The notes under the pieces were generated by a model that worked only from the letters and a program-made list of their open reading frames with translations, made no database searches and was not told where the DNA came from. From the NCBI RefSeq assembly GCF_000230715.2, contig NC_019792.1, forward strand, positions 2,666,001-2,730,000: a stretch of DNA of 64,000 nucleotides. The letters run 5' to 3'. Source of the DNA: Natronobacterium gregoryi SP2 (GTDB lineage Archaea > Halobacteriota > Halobacteria > Halobacteriales > Natrialbaceae). Position 1 is the stretch's first letter. Each line of letters starts with the position of its first letter. Position numbers and translations under genes: made by a program. This document shows positions 25,818 through 35,106 of the stretch, in pieces.

Positions 25818-26786
25818 GTGGTGGTGGCGACGGCTGCGGTGATCGGGTTCGCGTTCGGCCTCGACCTGCTGGTGGGCGAGCCACGGACTACCGTGCATCC
25901 GGTCGCCTGGTTCGGAACGTTCGTCGGCTGGCTGGATCGGGAGTGGACGGACTCCGAGACTGGTCAGCGTCTGGTTGGCGTCATGATCGCTCTGCTCGCG
26001 CCGCTGGTTCCTGCCGGGGCCGCCGCCGTCCCGGTCCTCGCTGCAGGCGAGGTTCACGCCGTCGCGGCCGCAATCGTCGCCGGGCTCGTCCTCTTCCTGA
26101 CCACGAGTCTGCGCTCGCTGCTCGAGTTGACCGAGGCGGTCGTCGACGCGACGGCGGACGACCTCGAGACGGCTCGTGAACGCATCCGTGGCCTCGTCGG
26201 TCGGGACGCGTCGACGCTCTCGCCTGCGGAACTCCGAAGCGGTGCGATCGAGAGCACCGCGGAGAACCTCGCGGACGGGCTGGTCGCGACTCTGCTCCCG
26301 TTCGCCCTGCTCGCGCCGCTGTCGTTGCCCGCTGCCGCGGCTGCTGCGGCGTGGGTCAAGGGCGTCAACACGCTCGATTCGATGCTGGGCTACCCCTCGA
26401 AACCGATCGGCACCGCGAGCGCCGGGCTCGACGACCTCGTGATGTGGCTGCCCGCCAGGATTACGGCTGCCTCCATCGCCGTCGCCGCCGGCGATCCGCT
26501 CGCACTCCGGCGAGCCAGCGAGTGGGCACGAGTTCCGGCCTCGCCGAACTCCGGCTGGCCGATGGCGACGCTGGCCTGCGTCCTCTCAGTCCGGCTGCAG
26601 AAGCCGGACGCGTACGACCTCAATCCCGACGCCGAGTTGCCGACGGTCGAGGACGCCGACCGTGCAGTCACGCTCGTCGGGCTAGCGGCGGCCGTCGCCG
26701 TAATCGTGGCCGTCGGTCTCGCGACCGCGACGACAGTTCTCGCAGCAGGACTCGAGACGCCCGCTGTTGCGGGGGTGGTACCGTGA
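25818..26786 (+). CDS. cbiB: Adenosylcobinamide-phosphate synthase CbiB
   Basis: A 322-residue membrane protein with family hallmarks: GLDLLVGEPRTTVHPVAWFG at the N-terminus, SGAIESTAENLADGLVATLL, VKGVNTLDSMLGYPS and a C-terminal NSGWPMA segment. It attaches aminopropanol (phosphate) to cobyric acid. Start GTG 25818. The stop overlaps the GTG of cobS, so translation is coupled. Confidence 0.93.
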   Translation: MVVATAAVIGFAFGLDLLVGEPRTTVHPVAWFGTFVGWLDREWTDSETGQRLVGVMIALLAPLVPAGAAAVPVLAAGEVHAVAAAIVAGLVLFLTTSLRSLLELTEAVVDATADDLETARERIRGLVGRDASTLSPAELRSGAIESTAENLADGLVATLLPFALLAPLSLPAAAAAAAWVKGVNTLDSMLGYPSKPIGTASAGLDDLVMWLPARITAASIAVAAGDPLALRRASEWARVPASPNSGWPMATLACVLSVRLQKPDAYDLNPDAELPTVEDADRAVTLVGLAAAVAVIVAVGLATATTVLAAGLETPAVAGVVP

Positions 26787-27544
26787 CGGTCGGTCGCTGG
26801 CTCCGGGCGATCCGCGGTGCAGTTGGCTTCCTGACGCGGCTGCCGGTCGGCCACCACGACGGCGACTGGGAGGCGTTTCGGACGACGCCGGCGGCGTTCC
26901 CGGTCGTCGGCCTCGTGGCTGGCTCGCTCGCGGCAGTTCCATTGCTTGCGGTCGAAACGCTCGCTGCGCCGACCGTCGCACTCGGATACCTGCTCGCCGT
27001 CTACGGGGTGATGGGCGTCCACCACGTCGACGGGGTCGCGGATCTGGGTGACGCGCTGGTCGTCCACGGCGACCGCGAGCGCCGCCGCGAAGTGTTAAAA
27101 GACACCACGACCGGTGTTGGGGCCGTCCTCGCGGTGTCGGTCACCGTTGCTGCCCTCGCGCTCGGTGCACTCGGCCTCGCCGGGCTTCCGGCACTCGCGG
27201 CCGTCGGAATCGCGGTCGCGGCCGAAGTCGGGACGAAACTCGGGATGGCCGCGATGGCCTGTCTCGGGACGGCAAGCTACGAGGGGATGGGGCGACAGTT
27301 CACGGAGCGGTCGACGCCTCGAGCGTTCGTCCCCCTTGCGGTCGTCGTCCTCGCGGCGATGGGGCTCACGTGGCCACGTCCGGCCGCGGTCGCCCTGCCC
27401 GGGGCCGTCGCCGGTATCGTCCTCCCCTGGTACTGGTCGAATCGCCACCTCGGCGGGATCAACGGCGACATTTTCGGTGCAGCAAACGAGATCGGTCGGG
27501 TCGCGGGCATCCACGTGGGGGTGATCGCGTGGACGCTGTTGTGA
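26783..27544 (+). CDS. cobS: Adenosylcobinamide-GDP ribazoletransferase CobS
   Basis: A 253-residue polytopic membrane enzyme that joins adenosylcobinamide-GDP to alpha-ribazole (phosphate). Conserved parts include FLTRLPVG near the N-terminus, HHVDGVADLGDAL (acidic metal site) and the C-terminal GGINGDIFGAANEIGR. The start is the GTG at 26783, overlapping the cbiB TGA by four bases; the frame is open well upstream inside cbiB, but that part is a shadow. Confidence 0.92.
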   Translation: MTVGRWLRAIRGAVGFLTRLPVGHHDGDWEAFRTTPAAFPVVGLVAGSLAAVPLLAVETLAAPTVALGYLLAVYGVMGVHHVDGVADLGDALVVHGDRERRREVLKDTTTGVGAVLAVSVTVAALALGALGLAGLPALAAVGIAVAAEVGTKLGMAAMACLGTASYEGMGRQFTERSTPRAFVPLAVVVLAAMGLTWPRPAAVALPGAVAGIVLPWYWSNRHLGGINGDIFGAANEIGRVAGIHVGVIAWTLL

Positions 27545-28113
27545 TGTGTGGCGGTGAGGGGACGCGTCTCGAGAGCACCCGCGAGAAGCCACGCTACCCG
27601 ATCGCAGGGGACGCGATGGTCGATCGGGTCGTGACGGCACTCGACGGCAGCGCGATCGAGACGATCTACGCTGCAGTCTCGCCGAACGCACCCGATACCT
27701 GGAGTCACCTCGAGGAGACCGGCCGCGTCCAGACGATCGAGACCGCCGGCGACGGCTACGTCGCCGACCTGCTCGCGGTCCTCGATTCGTCGGCAGTCTC
27801 GCCGCCGATACTGACTGTCGCGGCCGATCTCCCGCTACTCGAGGGACCAGTCGTCGATCGAATACTCGCGGTCCACGGCGATGACGACGGCTCCCGAACG
27901 GTCTGTGTCCCAGTAACGCTCAAGCGCCGGCTAGGTGTCAGCGTCGACTCGCGACTCGAGCCGGCCGACCACCTCGCGCCGACCGGGGTCAACGTCGTCG
28001 GCACCGAACACGATACCATGTACGTCAGCTACGACTCGCGACTCGCAGTCAACGTGAATCGACTCGAAGACGCACAGATTGCCACGGAACTGGAGGAGAA
28101 CGGATGCGAGTGA
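27529..28113 (+). CDS. cobY: Adenosylcobinamide-phosphate guanylyltransferase CobY
   Basis: A 194-residue nucleotidyltransferase, the archaeal replacement for CobU. It transfers GMP from GTP to adenosylcobinamide phosphate. The N-terminal MCGGEGTRL motif binds the nucleotide, and VAADLPLLEGP carries the metal-binding Asp. Start GTG 27529 (VDAVVMCGG), overlapping the end of cobS by 16 bases. The end overlaps cobT by 10 bases. Confidence 0.92.
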   Translation: MDAVVMCGGEGTRLESTREKPRYPIAGDAMVDRVVTALDGSAIETIYAAVSPNAPDTWSHLEETGRVQTIETAGDGYVADLLAVLDSSAVSPPILTVAADLPLLEGPVVDRILAVHGDDDGSRTVCVPVTLKRRLGVSVDSRLEPADHLAPTGVNVVGTEHDTMYVSYDSRLAVNVNRLEDAQIATELEENGCE

Positions 28114-29111
28114 TCCTCCCCGCAGGAACGACCGAGACGGCGCTGATCGACGGGATTAGCGCCGCTGGCGCGGCGCCCGACCTGATGGAGCATACGCCCT
28201 CGGCCGACGTCGAGATACTCGAGTACGGCCGTCCGACGGCTGCACCCGTCACGCCCGTCAGTCCGACGGGCTGTCCGACGCCGGCGGCGATTACCCGGGC
28301 TGTCCGCGAAGTCGTCGGGTTCGATCTCGTCGTCGTCGACGCCGGTCTCGCCCAGCCGACGAACGCGGCGACCGTCGATCTAGGGATCGAGCCCGGGAAC
28401 GACATCCGCGAAGCCGAGGCCGTCCCGGACGCGGCGGCGATCTACGATCGGGCACACGGCTTCGGTGCGAGCCTGCCCGACGAGGAGGTCGTGATCGGCG
28501 AGACGGTCCCCGGCGGGACGACGACCGCACTCGGGGTGGTGACCGCACTCGGCGAGTCGGCAGGGGTCTCCTCCTCGCTGCCGGACAACCCGATCGAGCG
28601 CAAACAGCAGGTCGTCGACGAGGCACTCGCCGCGAGCGACCTCGAGAAGGGCGACTGTGCGGACGAACCACTTTCGGCGATCCAGGCCGCCGGCGATCCG
28701 GTCCAGCCGACCGTCGCCGGCATCGCCGCGGGCGCGCTCGAGTCGGGAGCCGAAGTGACGCTCGCTGGCGGCACCCAGATGGTCGCCGTCGCTGCCGTCC
28801 TCCGTCACGCCGGAATCGACGCGCCGCTGTCGATCGCGACGACGTCGTTCGTCGCCGACGGCCAGGACGACCTCGAAGAGACCTGCGAACACCTGAACTG
28901 CGCTCTGACGGTGACCGACCCTGGCTTTGATCGGCGCGACCACTGCGCGATGGAGCGGTACTGTGCTGGCGAGGCCAAGGAAGGCGTCGCGATGGGCGGT
29001 GCGCTCTCGCTCGTGCCCGACGGCCGGATGGACGAGGTCAGAGACCGGGTCGAGACGGTGTGTGCGCGACTCGGGATCGACGACGATGGAGTGATAGACG
29101 GTGCTCCCTGA
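28104..29111 (+). CDS. cobT: Archaeal CobT-type nicotinate-nucleotide:base phosphoribosyltransferase
   Basis: A 335-residue protein of the archaeal CobT family (UPF0284). It should form alpha-ribazole phosphate from nicotinate mononucleotide and dimethylbenzimidazole or another lower-ligand base. Conserved segments are VSPTGCPTPAAITRA, GETVPGGTTTALGV, LAGGTQM and a C-terminal EGVAMGGAL. ATG at 28104 inside the end of cobY; stop overlaps the start of cobD. Confidence 0.88.
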   Translation: MRVILPAGTTETALIDGISAAGAAPDLMEHTPSADVEILEYGRPTAAPVTPVSPTGCPTPAAITRAVREVVGFDLVVVDAGLAQPTNAATVDLGIEPGNDIREAEAVPDAAAIYDRAHGFGASLPDEEVVIGETVPGGTTTALGVVTALGESAGVSSSLPDNPIERKQQVVDEALAASDLEKGDCADEPLSAIQAAGDPVQPTVAGIAAGALESGAEVTLAGGTQMVAVAAVLRHAGIDAPLSIATTSFVADGQDDLEETCEHLNCALTVTDPGFDRRDHCAMERYCAGEAKEGVAMGGALSLVPDGRMDEVRDRVETVCARLGIDDDGVIDGAP

Positions 29112-30150
29112 CGCAGTCAGACGAGGCGAACGGGTCCCCCACGGTGGTGAACCCGACAGGGACGTCCTCGACTTCTCGGCGAATACGAACCCCGAGACGC
29201 CAGACGGGGTCGAGGAGGTGTACACAGGCGCACTCGAGCAATCCCGACGCTACCCCGACGACGACTACCCCGAGTTCCGGACAGCCGCGGCCGAGTTCGT
29301 CGGCTGCGAGCCGGACCGGGTGATCCCGACATCCGGCGGACTGGCTGCTATCAGGCTCGCGATCGAGGTCACGCTCGAGGAAGACGAGACGGCGCTCGTC
29401 CCGTATCCGAGTTTCGGCGAGTACGCCCGCGAGGTTCGACTACAGGGCGCGACGCCGCAGTTCGTCCGTCACGACGACCTGCTCGAGGTCGGGGTCGACC
29501 TGCTCGCGGATGTCGACCTCGCGGTCGTCTGCACGCCGAACAACCCGACAGGCACAGCAGCCGATCCCGACGCGCTCGAGGCGTTCGCAGTCCGCTGTGC
29601 CGAGGCTGGAACGACGCTGCTGGTCGACGAGGCGTTTCTCGGGTTCACGGACCTGCGGTCGGCGGCGACCTTCGATCACGAGAACGTTATCGTTGCCCGC
29701 TCGCTCACGAAACTGTTCGGCCTGCCTGGACTCCGGGCCGGCTTCGCCGTCGCAAGCGGTGAGCGCCGAGACGCACTCGAGACGGCCCGCCGTGCGTGGT
29801 CGCTCGGGACGCCGGCCACACGGGTCGGCACGTACTGCCTGCGGCAGGAGGCGTTCGTTCGGGAGACGCGGGAACGCGTCGCGAGCGAACGGGAACGAAT
29901 GCGTCGCGCCCTCGAGCGACGGTTCGATGTCTCTCACTCCGATGCACCGTACCTGGTGTGTGACGTTGGCGACCGTTCCGTGTCGGGGGTCCTCGAGTCG
30001 GCCCGCGAAGATGGCGTCGCCGTCCGTGACGCAACGACCTTCCGCGGGCTCGACTCTCACGTCCGGGTCGCTGTCAAGGACCGCGAGTCGAACGAGCGAC
30101 TGCTCGCTGCGCTCGACGCTCCCGTAAACGGAGAAACGACGGACAGATGA
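29101..30150 (+). CDS. cobD: L-threonine-O-3-phosphate decarboxylase CobD (aminotransferase fold)
   Basis: A 349-residue fold-type I PLP enzyme of the histidinol-phosphate aminotransferase/CobD group. The PLP Lys lies in ARSLTKLFGLPGLRAG (about residue 203), and CTPNNPTG and VDEAFLGF hold the cofactor. It should supply (R)-1-amino-2-propanol phosphate for CbiB. Context in the cob operon supports CobD over a histidine-pathway aminotransferase. GTG start at 29101 overlaps cobT; the stop overlaps cbiZ. Confidence 0.85.
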   Translation: MLPDAVRRGERVPHGGEPDRDVLDFSANTNPETPDGVEEVYTGALEQSRRYPDDDYPEFRTAAAEFVGCEPDRVIPTSGGLAAIRLAIEVTLEEDETALVPYPSFGEYAREVRLQGATPQFVRHDDLLEVGVDLLADVDLAVVCTPNNPTGTAADPDALEAFAVRCAEAGTTLLVDEAFLGFTDLRSAATFDHENVIVARSLTKLFGLPGLRAGFAVASGERRDALETARRAWSLGTPATRVGTYCLRQEAFVRETRERVASERERMRRALERRFDVSHSDAPYLVCDVGDRSVSGVLESAREDGVAVRDATTFRGLDSHVRVAVKDRESNERLLAALDAPVNGETTDR

Positions 30151-30917
30151 CCGACGAGCCACCGTACGACGCGATCCGTCGCGACGGTGTCCTCCGGGTT
30201 ACACGCCCTGGAACCGAGTGGCTCTCGACTGGCTGGGGCGGCGGCCGCGAACGAGCCGACTGTGCGTACAACGTCTCGGTGCCCGACGACTGGGAGCGGA
30301 CGGACCTTGAGCGTTACGTCGACGAACGACTCGAGCGCGCGGAGTTCGTCGCGGACGGAGAGCGCCCGGTCTTGCTCACGGGTGTCGATGTCGAGGACGC
30401 TCGTGGCGCTCGCTGTGGGCCGGTTAGCGCCTACGCGACCGCCGGCATCTCGAACCCCGCGGCGTTGCCCGCTGACCCCGACGGCGAACCCGACGCCGAA
30501 GGTGTCTCCCTGCCCGAAACGCCCTCGAGTCCCGAACCTGGGACCGTCAACGTCGTCGTCGGAACGACGCGGTCGCTCGCTCCCGGTGCGCTCGCGAATC
30601 TGATTGCGGTAGCCGCGGAGACGAAGGCAGCGACGCTTCTCGCGGAGACCGGCTTCCCAGGCACGACCACGGACGCCGTCGTCGCCGGCCACGACCCCTC
30701 GGGAACGCCGGTCGACTTCTCCGGGAGCGCGACCGAAGTCGGGGCGGCGGCGCGAGCCTGCGTCCGCGAGGCGGTTCGGGCGTCGCTGCGGGCACATTAT
30801 GCCGACTACGAGTCGTCTTTGCCAGAATCTGCAGACGACGCCTCGTATGGCGTCTCGACCGACGTTCGGGCAGCCGTCGTCGAGCCGTCGCTCGAGGAAG
30901 TCCCGGACGAACGCTGA
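30147..30917 (+). CDS. cbiZ: Adenosylcobinamide amidohydrolase CbiZ
   Basis: A 256-residue amidohydrolase that removes the aminopropanol tail from scavenged cobinamide so the corrinoid can re-enter the pathway at cobyric acid. Family features: LSTGWGGG near the N-terminus, a GVDV segment, GTVNVVVGTTRSLAPGALANLIAVAAETKAATL, and GFPGTTTDAVVAG. It is the last gene of the overlapping operon; a perfect inverted repeat lies 50 bases after the stop. Confidence 0.92.
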   Translation: MTDEPPYDAIRRDGVLRVTRPGTEWLSTGWGGGRERADCAYNVSVPDDWERTDLERYVDERLERAEFVADGERPVLLTGVDVEDARGARCGPVSAYATAGISNPAALPADPDGEPDAEGVSLPETPSSPEPGTVNVVVGTTRSLAPGALANLIAVAAETKAATLLAETGFPGTTTDAVVAGHDPSGTPVDFSGSATEVGAAARACVREAVRASLRAHYADYESSLPESADDASYGVSTDVRAAVVEPSLEEVPDER

Positions 30918-30966
30918 CGCGTTGTCCGTCGTGTGAGTACGAGGTGGGCGCGGATTCCGACGCGGT

Positions 30967-30985
30967 CATCAGACTACGTCTGATG
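30967..30985. terminator. Inverted repeat downstream of cbiZ
   Basis: CATCAGAC-TAC-GTCTGATG is a perfect 8-bp stem with a 3-base loop, 50 bases after the cbiZ stop. No T-run follows, so a role as terminator or mRNA 3' stabiliser is only possible. The rest of 30918-31583 holds a MITE-A copy and no gene I can support. Confidence 0.35.
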
Positions 30986-31197
30986 GGCAGCAAACGCGAA
31001 GCGTCTGCGACGGCGACGAACGTCGCCAACCGATACTGTGGGTATAGTCATCGCGGGCAGACGTTTTGCGGTGGATGAACCACCAGTCAGCTGGCTGTAC
31101 AGGCGGGAGCACTGAACGAGAGCGGCGAGTACACGCCTCCCGAGTCACTCGCTTAGAGGCCTCGCGGTCGTTCAGAAGAACGTCGACCTTCCGTGAC

Positions 31198-31281
31198 TGA
31201 GACGGACTGCTGTACCGATGTCCCGGCGCGACCGCGCGCTCTTGCGGTCGCGCCGGAAATAACTGACAGCAAACCGGATGA
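31198..31281. repeat. MITE-A copy 3
   Basis: Body 31201-31278 (78 bp), in the opposite orientation to the copies at 19.5 and 42.7 kb. It starts GACGGACTGCTGTACC and ends GACAGCAAACCGGA, with near-perfect inner arms CGGCGCGACCGC/GCGGTCGCGCCGG. TGA duplicated on both sides. Confidence 0.78.
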
Positions 31282-31583
31282 GTGAATCGGAGCCAAGTGG
31301 GAGACGCTCCTGCGAGGTCAGCGGGACGGAGTCTCGCCAGAGTTTGCGAGGTCCGCGAAACCGTCGGTGGTGCCCGATGACGAGACGCCTTCGGCGTCTC
31401 GAACCACTTGACCTCGAGACGGGTGGCTGCACAACGCAATATTTCCGTTCGGCGCACGTCTTCGAACGCGAATGGTCGACAGTCGATCGAAGACGACCGT
31501 CAGCGTGCAGCCAAGCGGCAGCAGCCGGTGTAGTCAGTCGACAGCAACCAACGCCGGGCGCGGTCGACGCGAGGTGAGCTGAC

Positions 31584-32312
31584 GTGCCAACCTCTCTGGT
31601 CGACGCCCTCGAGGCCGACAGCGGCGTGACCTGCGTCGTCGGTGCAGGCGGCAAGAAGTCGACGTTGTATGCGCTTGCGGACCGTCTCGAGCGGGCTATC
31701 GTGACCGCAACGGTACGTATCCCGCCGTTCGCAGACCGAATGGCCAAACTTGCGGTGACGAAACGACCGGACGACGTCGTCCGGTCGACTGAGACGTGGC
31801 CGCTCGGGCTCGTCCCTGCCCGCGAAGGTGACGACCGGTATCTCGGCTACGAGCCGGCGACGATAGACGAACTCACAGGCCACGGTGGCGTTCCGATACT
31901 CGTAAAAGCCGATGGTGCACGGACTCGTTGGCTCAAGGCACCGGCGGAAAACGAGCCACAGCTCCCTTCGAGTGCCGATATCGTCGTCCCAATCGCGAGC
32001 GTCCGCATCGTCGGGAAACGACTCGGGGAAGAACACGTGCACAGACCCGAGCGGGTCGCCGCGGTCGCGGATCTCGAGGTGGGCGACCGAATCTCGCCGG
32101 CGGACGTCGCGACGGTCCTGACGAGTGAGGCGGGCGGGTACAAAGACGTTCCCGACGGCGCGACGGTCGTTCCGCTGCTCAACATGGCGGATACGCCGGA
32201 ACTCGAGGCGACCGCCCGCGAGATCGCGACCGAGATACGCGAGCGACGCGACGTTCCCAGAGTGGTCGTGACGCGGCTGCTCGAGGAGGAGTCGATCGTC
32301 GCCGTCGTCTGA
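31584..32312 (+). CDS. YqeC-like protein (selenium-dependent hydroxylase accessory family)
   Basis: A 242-residue protein from a GTG start. The N-terminal CVVGAGGKKSTLYALADRL is the P-loop-like motif of the YqeC family. VKADGARTRWLKAPAENEPQLP followed by VVPIASVRIVGKRLGEEHVHRPERV is its second signature. YqeC proteins are found with selenium-dependent molybdenum hydroxylases and molybdenum-cofactor maturation in bacteria. No selD or hydroxylase gene is visible here, so the role in this archaeon is open. It abuts the convergent membrane-protein gene with zero spacing. Confidence 0.75.
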   Translation: MPTSLVDALEADSGVTCVVGAGGKKSTLYALADRLERAIVTATVRIPPFADRMAKLAVTKRPDDVVRSTETWPLGLVPAREGDDRYLGYEPATIDELTGHGGVPILVKADGARTRWLKAPAENEPQLPSSADIVVPIASVRIVGKRLGEEHVHRPERVAAVADLEVGDRISPADVATVLTSEAGGYKDVPDGATVVPLLNMADTPELEATAREIATEIRERRDVPRVVVTRLLEEESIVAVV

Positions 32313-32672
32313 TCAGTTGCGGTCGTTTTCCGGGAGAACGCGCCGAAGTGACTCCAGCGAGAGACCTAGTGTGCCGATCGCACCGGCGGCGGTTAGCGAG
32401 ATGACGATCTCACTGCCCAGGTCCCAGCGGTGTGCGATCTCCTGAACTGCCAGCGGCAGTACCGCACCTGCAGTCAGAACGCCGACCCCGGTGATCGTCC
32501 CGACGACGATCCGCCGATCAGCAGGAACGGAGTAGACGAGCGTGACGCCGACGAGGGCGACTGCTCCGAGTGCGATCACGAAAACGAGCATGATTGGACC
32601 CGTCAGCACGTAAAACGCCAGCAGGCCGGTGGCGATTATACACCAGAGCGACAGTTCGTTCAGGGTATCCAT
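32313..32672 (-). CDS. Small membrane protein, four predicted helices
   Basis: A 119-residue hydrophobic protein with helices at about residues 7-25, 28-47, 54-75 and 88-105. No recognised family. It ends on the base directly after the yqeC stop (tail-to-tail). Function unknown. Confidence 0.65.
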   Translation of the reverse strand: MDTLNELSLWCIIATGLLAFYVLTGPIMLVFVIALGAVALVGVTLVYSVPADRRIVVGTITGVGVLTAGAVLPLAVQEIAHRWDLGSEIVISLTAAGAIGTLGLSLESLRRVLPENDRN

Positions 32673-32733
32673 ACTGTAATTGTGCGATTGACAGTTAATA
32701 ATCCTGATTACTCAGCGGAGATCTATGCCCAAA

Positions 32734-33630
32734 TCAAGCGATCTGGCGGCTCTTCTCCTCGACCGTTTCCGCGAGCGCGTCGAGTCGCTCGAGCATGTCG
32801 ATGTCTGGGTCGTAGGCCGCAAGCGGGACGCCGCTACGGTAGGCTCGGCGAAACGCTACCCGTTCCCGGATACCGGGCCCGAGCGCGACGTCGTCCTCGA
32901 GCAGATCGGAGCGAGCGAACGGCGGGAGATAGCTCTCGAACTGGCTGTCCTCGAGTGCTCGGAGGACGCGTTTTTCCTCGTTGTCGCCGCTGACGCGGTT
33001 GGGGACGAGTGCGAGAATTTCGATCGGTTCCCGTTCTGGGAGTCGGTCGTTGAGCGCGAACAGTTGATTGGTGACGGTCCGGGTCAGCGCGTCGGCGCTC
33101 GGTTTCGAGAGTTGGAGTGGGACGACTGCTTGGCGAGTCGCGACGATGGCTGCGTTCGAGAGCGGGCCGATCGTCGGCGGCGAGTCGAAGACGACCCAAT
33201 CGTAGCGGTCGGCGAGCGGGCGAACGAGCTTCCGGTAGAGTTGAGCCTCGCCGTTCTCTGTGTCTCGGATCTCCGCTGCAACCCGATCCAGCGTCGCGTG
33301 TGAGGGGACGAGGTCGAACTCGACGTCGGAACCGGCAGACCGGACCAGATCGACGGGCGTCGTCGGCCGCTCTGGATCGAGTACGTGTCCCAGATGCGTG
33401 TCGGCGGTGTAGGTATCGCCACGCCCGACACCTTCGGTCGCGCTTCCCTGTGGATCGACGTCGATTAAGAGGACGTCGTGCCCTCGCGCTGCGAGCCGTT
33501 CGGCCAGATTGATCGAAACTGTCGTCTTCCCGACGCCACCTTTCTGCAGTGTAACTGTGATCCCCCTCATACTACTCCCACGTTCGACCCCACCCTTGCG
33601 AGCCCCAGTACTGTCACTGTTAGAGCTCAC
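32734..33630 (-). CDS. ParA-family Walker-type ATPase
   Basis: A 298-residue protein with the deviant Walker A KGGVGKTTVSINLA (about residues 31-44), LIDVDPQGSATEG (motif A') and WVVFDSPPTIGPL (Walker B). This is the ParA/Soj family that positions DNA or other cargo. No parB-like partner is seen nearby. The first 20 residues are hydrophilic and could be leader, in which case the start is the ATG at 33570. On the chromosome such solitary ParA proteins often serve cell-organisation roles. Confidence 0.85.
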   Translation of the reverse strand: MSSNSDSTGARKGGVERGSSMRGITVTLQKGGVGKTTVSINLAERLAARGHDVLLIDVDPQGSATEGVGRGDTYTADTHLGHVLDPERPTTPVDLVRSAGSDVEFDLVPSHATLDRVAAEIRDTENGEAQLYRKLVRPLADRYDWVVFDSPPTIGPLSNAAIVATRQAVVPLQLSKPSADALTRTVTNQLFALNDRLPEREPIEILALVPNRVSGDNEEKRVLRALEDSQFESYLPPFARSDLLEDDVALGPGIRERVAFRRAYRSGVPLAAYDPDIDMLERLDALAETVEEKSRQIA

Positions 33631-33675
33631 TCACTGCAGAGAACATAAATCTCATCGCCAACCTGACGTTTCCCG

Positions 33676-34380
33676 CTAGAGAACCGCAGTCACGGCAAGC
33701 ACGAGAGCAAGCCCTAGCACGGGCACGTCGGACCGCGTGAACGAGAGGTGTGGAAGCGTCGGGTTCCAGGCGAAACACCGTGCCTGGAGAGCAAGCGAGA
33801 GTCGATCCGCGCGATCGAACGTCCGGTCGAGACTCGAGAGGCCGAGATGAGTCGCCCGATCGACCACACCGCGTTCGGTCCCGAGACGGGCGGCCGACGC
33901 CTGCCGGATCGAGCGGACGTCTGCCTGCAAGACGGGAAGAAACCGGAAGACGAGCGCGATTCCGATGCCCAGTAGCTGGCCGGGTTTCCCTGGGATCGTC
34001 CGCTGGATCGCACCACGAGACTCCCGAACAGGGGTCGAACGAACGTAGGCCGCGCTGACGAGCAGGATGAGCAAGACGCGGTAGCTCGCGCGAGCGGATG
34101 CCAGGCCATCGGAGAGGTCGAACCACGGCGACCCGAGCGTCGCGCCCGCGACGAGCGGTGCCATCGCGAGGATCACCAGCGCGAATTGGTAGGCGTACAG
34201 CGTCCGCACGAGCGACACACCCGCGACCGCCAGCATGCCTGCAGTCACGGCCGACAGCGCGAACAACGCCGGCACGCTCGTGTGCGCCAGCGCCGTCGCG
34301 GTGAAGCCGATCTGGACCGCGAGCTTCGATCGCGGATCGAGCCGGTGGGCCAGTGTGTCGTCGGGTTCGTAACTCAACAT
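33676..34380 (-). CDS. ECF transporter transmembrane component EcfT (BioN-type)
   Basis: A 234-residue protein with about five helices and the EcfT cytoplasmic coupling segments containing the short Ala-Arg motifs (RQASAARLGTERG and ALQARCFAWNP). It couples ATP hydrolysis to the substrate component. Starts inside the end of the ATPase gene (overlap of 7 bases). With bioY and the ATPase it forms a complete biotin ECF transporter. Confidence 0.87.
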   Translation of the reverse strand: MLSYEPDDTLAHRLDPRSKLAVQIGFTATALAHTSVPALFALSAVTAGMLAVAGVSLVRTLYAYQFALVILAMAPLVAGATLGSPWFDLSDGLASARASYRVLLILLVSAAYVRSTPVRESRGAIQRTIPGKPGQLLGIGIALVFRFLPVLQADVRSIRQASAARLGTERGVVDRATHLGLSSLDRTFDRADRLSLALQARCFAWNPTLPHLSFTRSDVPVLGLALVLAVTAVL

Positions 34381-35078
34381 TGTGGGACGCGAACTGGGAC
34401 TCCCGCTAACTGCTCTCCGGCTTGTGCCGGCGGCGCGTCGACGACGACGTCGCCGTCTGCCATCGCGATCACCCGGTCCGCGAGTCCGAAGACGTCCCGG
34501 AGGTCGTGCGTCGCGAGCAAGATGCCGGTTCCGTCGGCCGACAGCGCCTCGAGTCGCTCGAGCACCGACTCCCGGGCGGGTTCGTCGAGGCCAGTAAACG
34601 GCTCGTCGAGGACGAGGTGGGTTGGCTCCATCGCCAGCGCGCCGGCGATGGCCACGCGAGCCTGTTCGCCACCGGAGAGGCTGTCGATTCGCTCGTCCTC
34701 GCGGCCCGTGAGGTTGACCCCCTCGAGTGCGTTCTCGACCCGGCGGTCGATCTCCCCGCGCTCGAGACCGAGGTTCTCGGGGCCGAAGGCAACGTCGGCA
34801 CCGATGGTGGCGGCGACGAACTGGTCGCGTGGGTGCTGGAAGACCATGCCGACGCTGGCACGAGCTGCGACGACGTTTTCCTCGACAGGCGTGCCGTCGA
34901 CGCGGACCGTCCCCGAGTCGGGAGAGAGCAAGCCGTTGCAGTGGCGCAACAGGGTGGTCTTCCCGCTGCCGTTCGCGCCCGCAAAGAGGACGAACTCGCC
35001 GTCGTCGATCGAAAGCGAGAGTTCCTCGAGGACGGGAACATCCTCGAAGGCGTAGGTAACCGAGCGAAACTCGATCAC
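34374..35078 (-). CDS. ECF transporter ATP-binding protein (BioM/EcfA-type)
   Basis: A 234-residue ABC ATPase: Walker A GANGSGKTTLLRHCNG, Q-loop FQHPRDQF, signature LSGGEQARVAIAGAL, Walker B HLVLDEPFTGLD and the switch His in THDLRD. A single ATPase is present, so it probably works as a homodimer with EcfT and BioY. ATG at 35078, 28 bases after bioY. Confidence 0.88.
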   Translation of the reverse strand: MIEFRSVTYAFEDVPVLEELSLSIDDGEFVLFAGANGSGKTTLLRHCNGLLSPDSGTVRVDGTPVEENVVAARASVGMVFQHPRDQFVAATIGADVAFGPENLGLERGEIDRRVENALEGVNLTGREDERIDSLSGGEQARVAIAGALAMEPTHLVLDEPFTGLDEPARESVLERLEALSADGTGILLATHDLRDVFGLADRVIAMADGDVVVDAPPAQAGEQLAGVPVRVPQC

Positions 35079-35106
35079 GGTCTCACCCCCGAAACGAGAC
35101 GCGGCG

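Noticed and set aside
31278-31577. A plus-strand open frame of 99 codons before yqeC.
   Set aside because: It begins inside a MITE-A copy, is Arg/Ser-rich and matches nothing I know.
32734-33630. ParA gene as evidence of an integrated plasmid.
   Set aside because: No ParB, replication initiator or integrase is present, and the neighbours are ordinary chromosomal genes.
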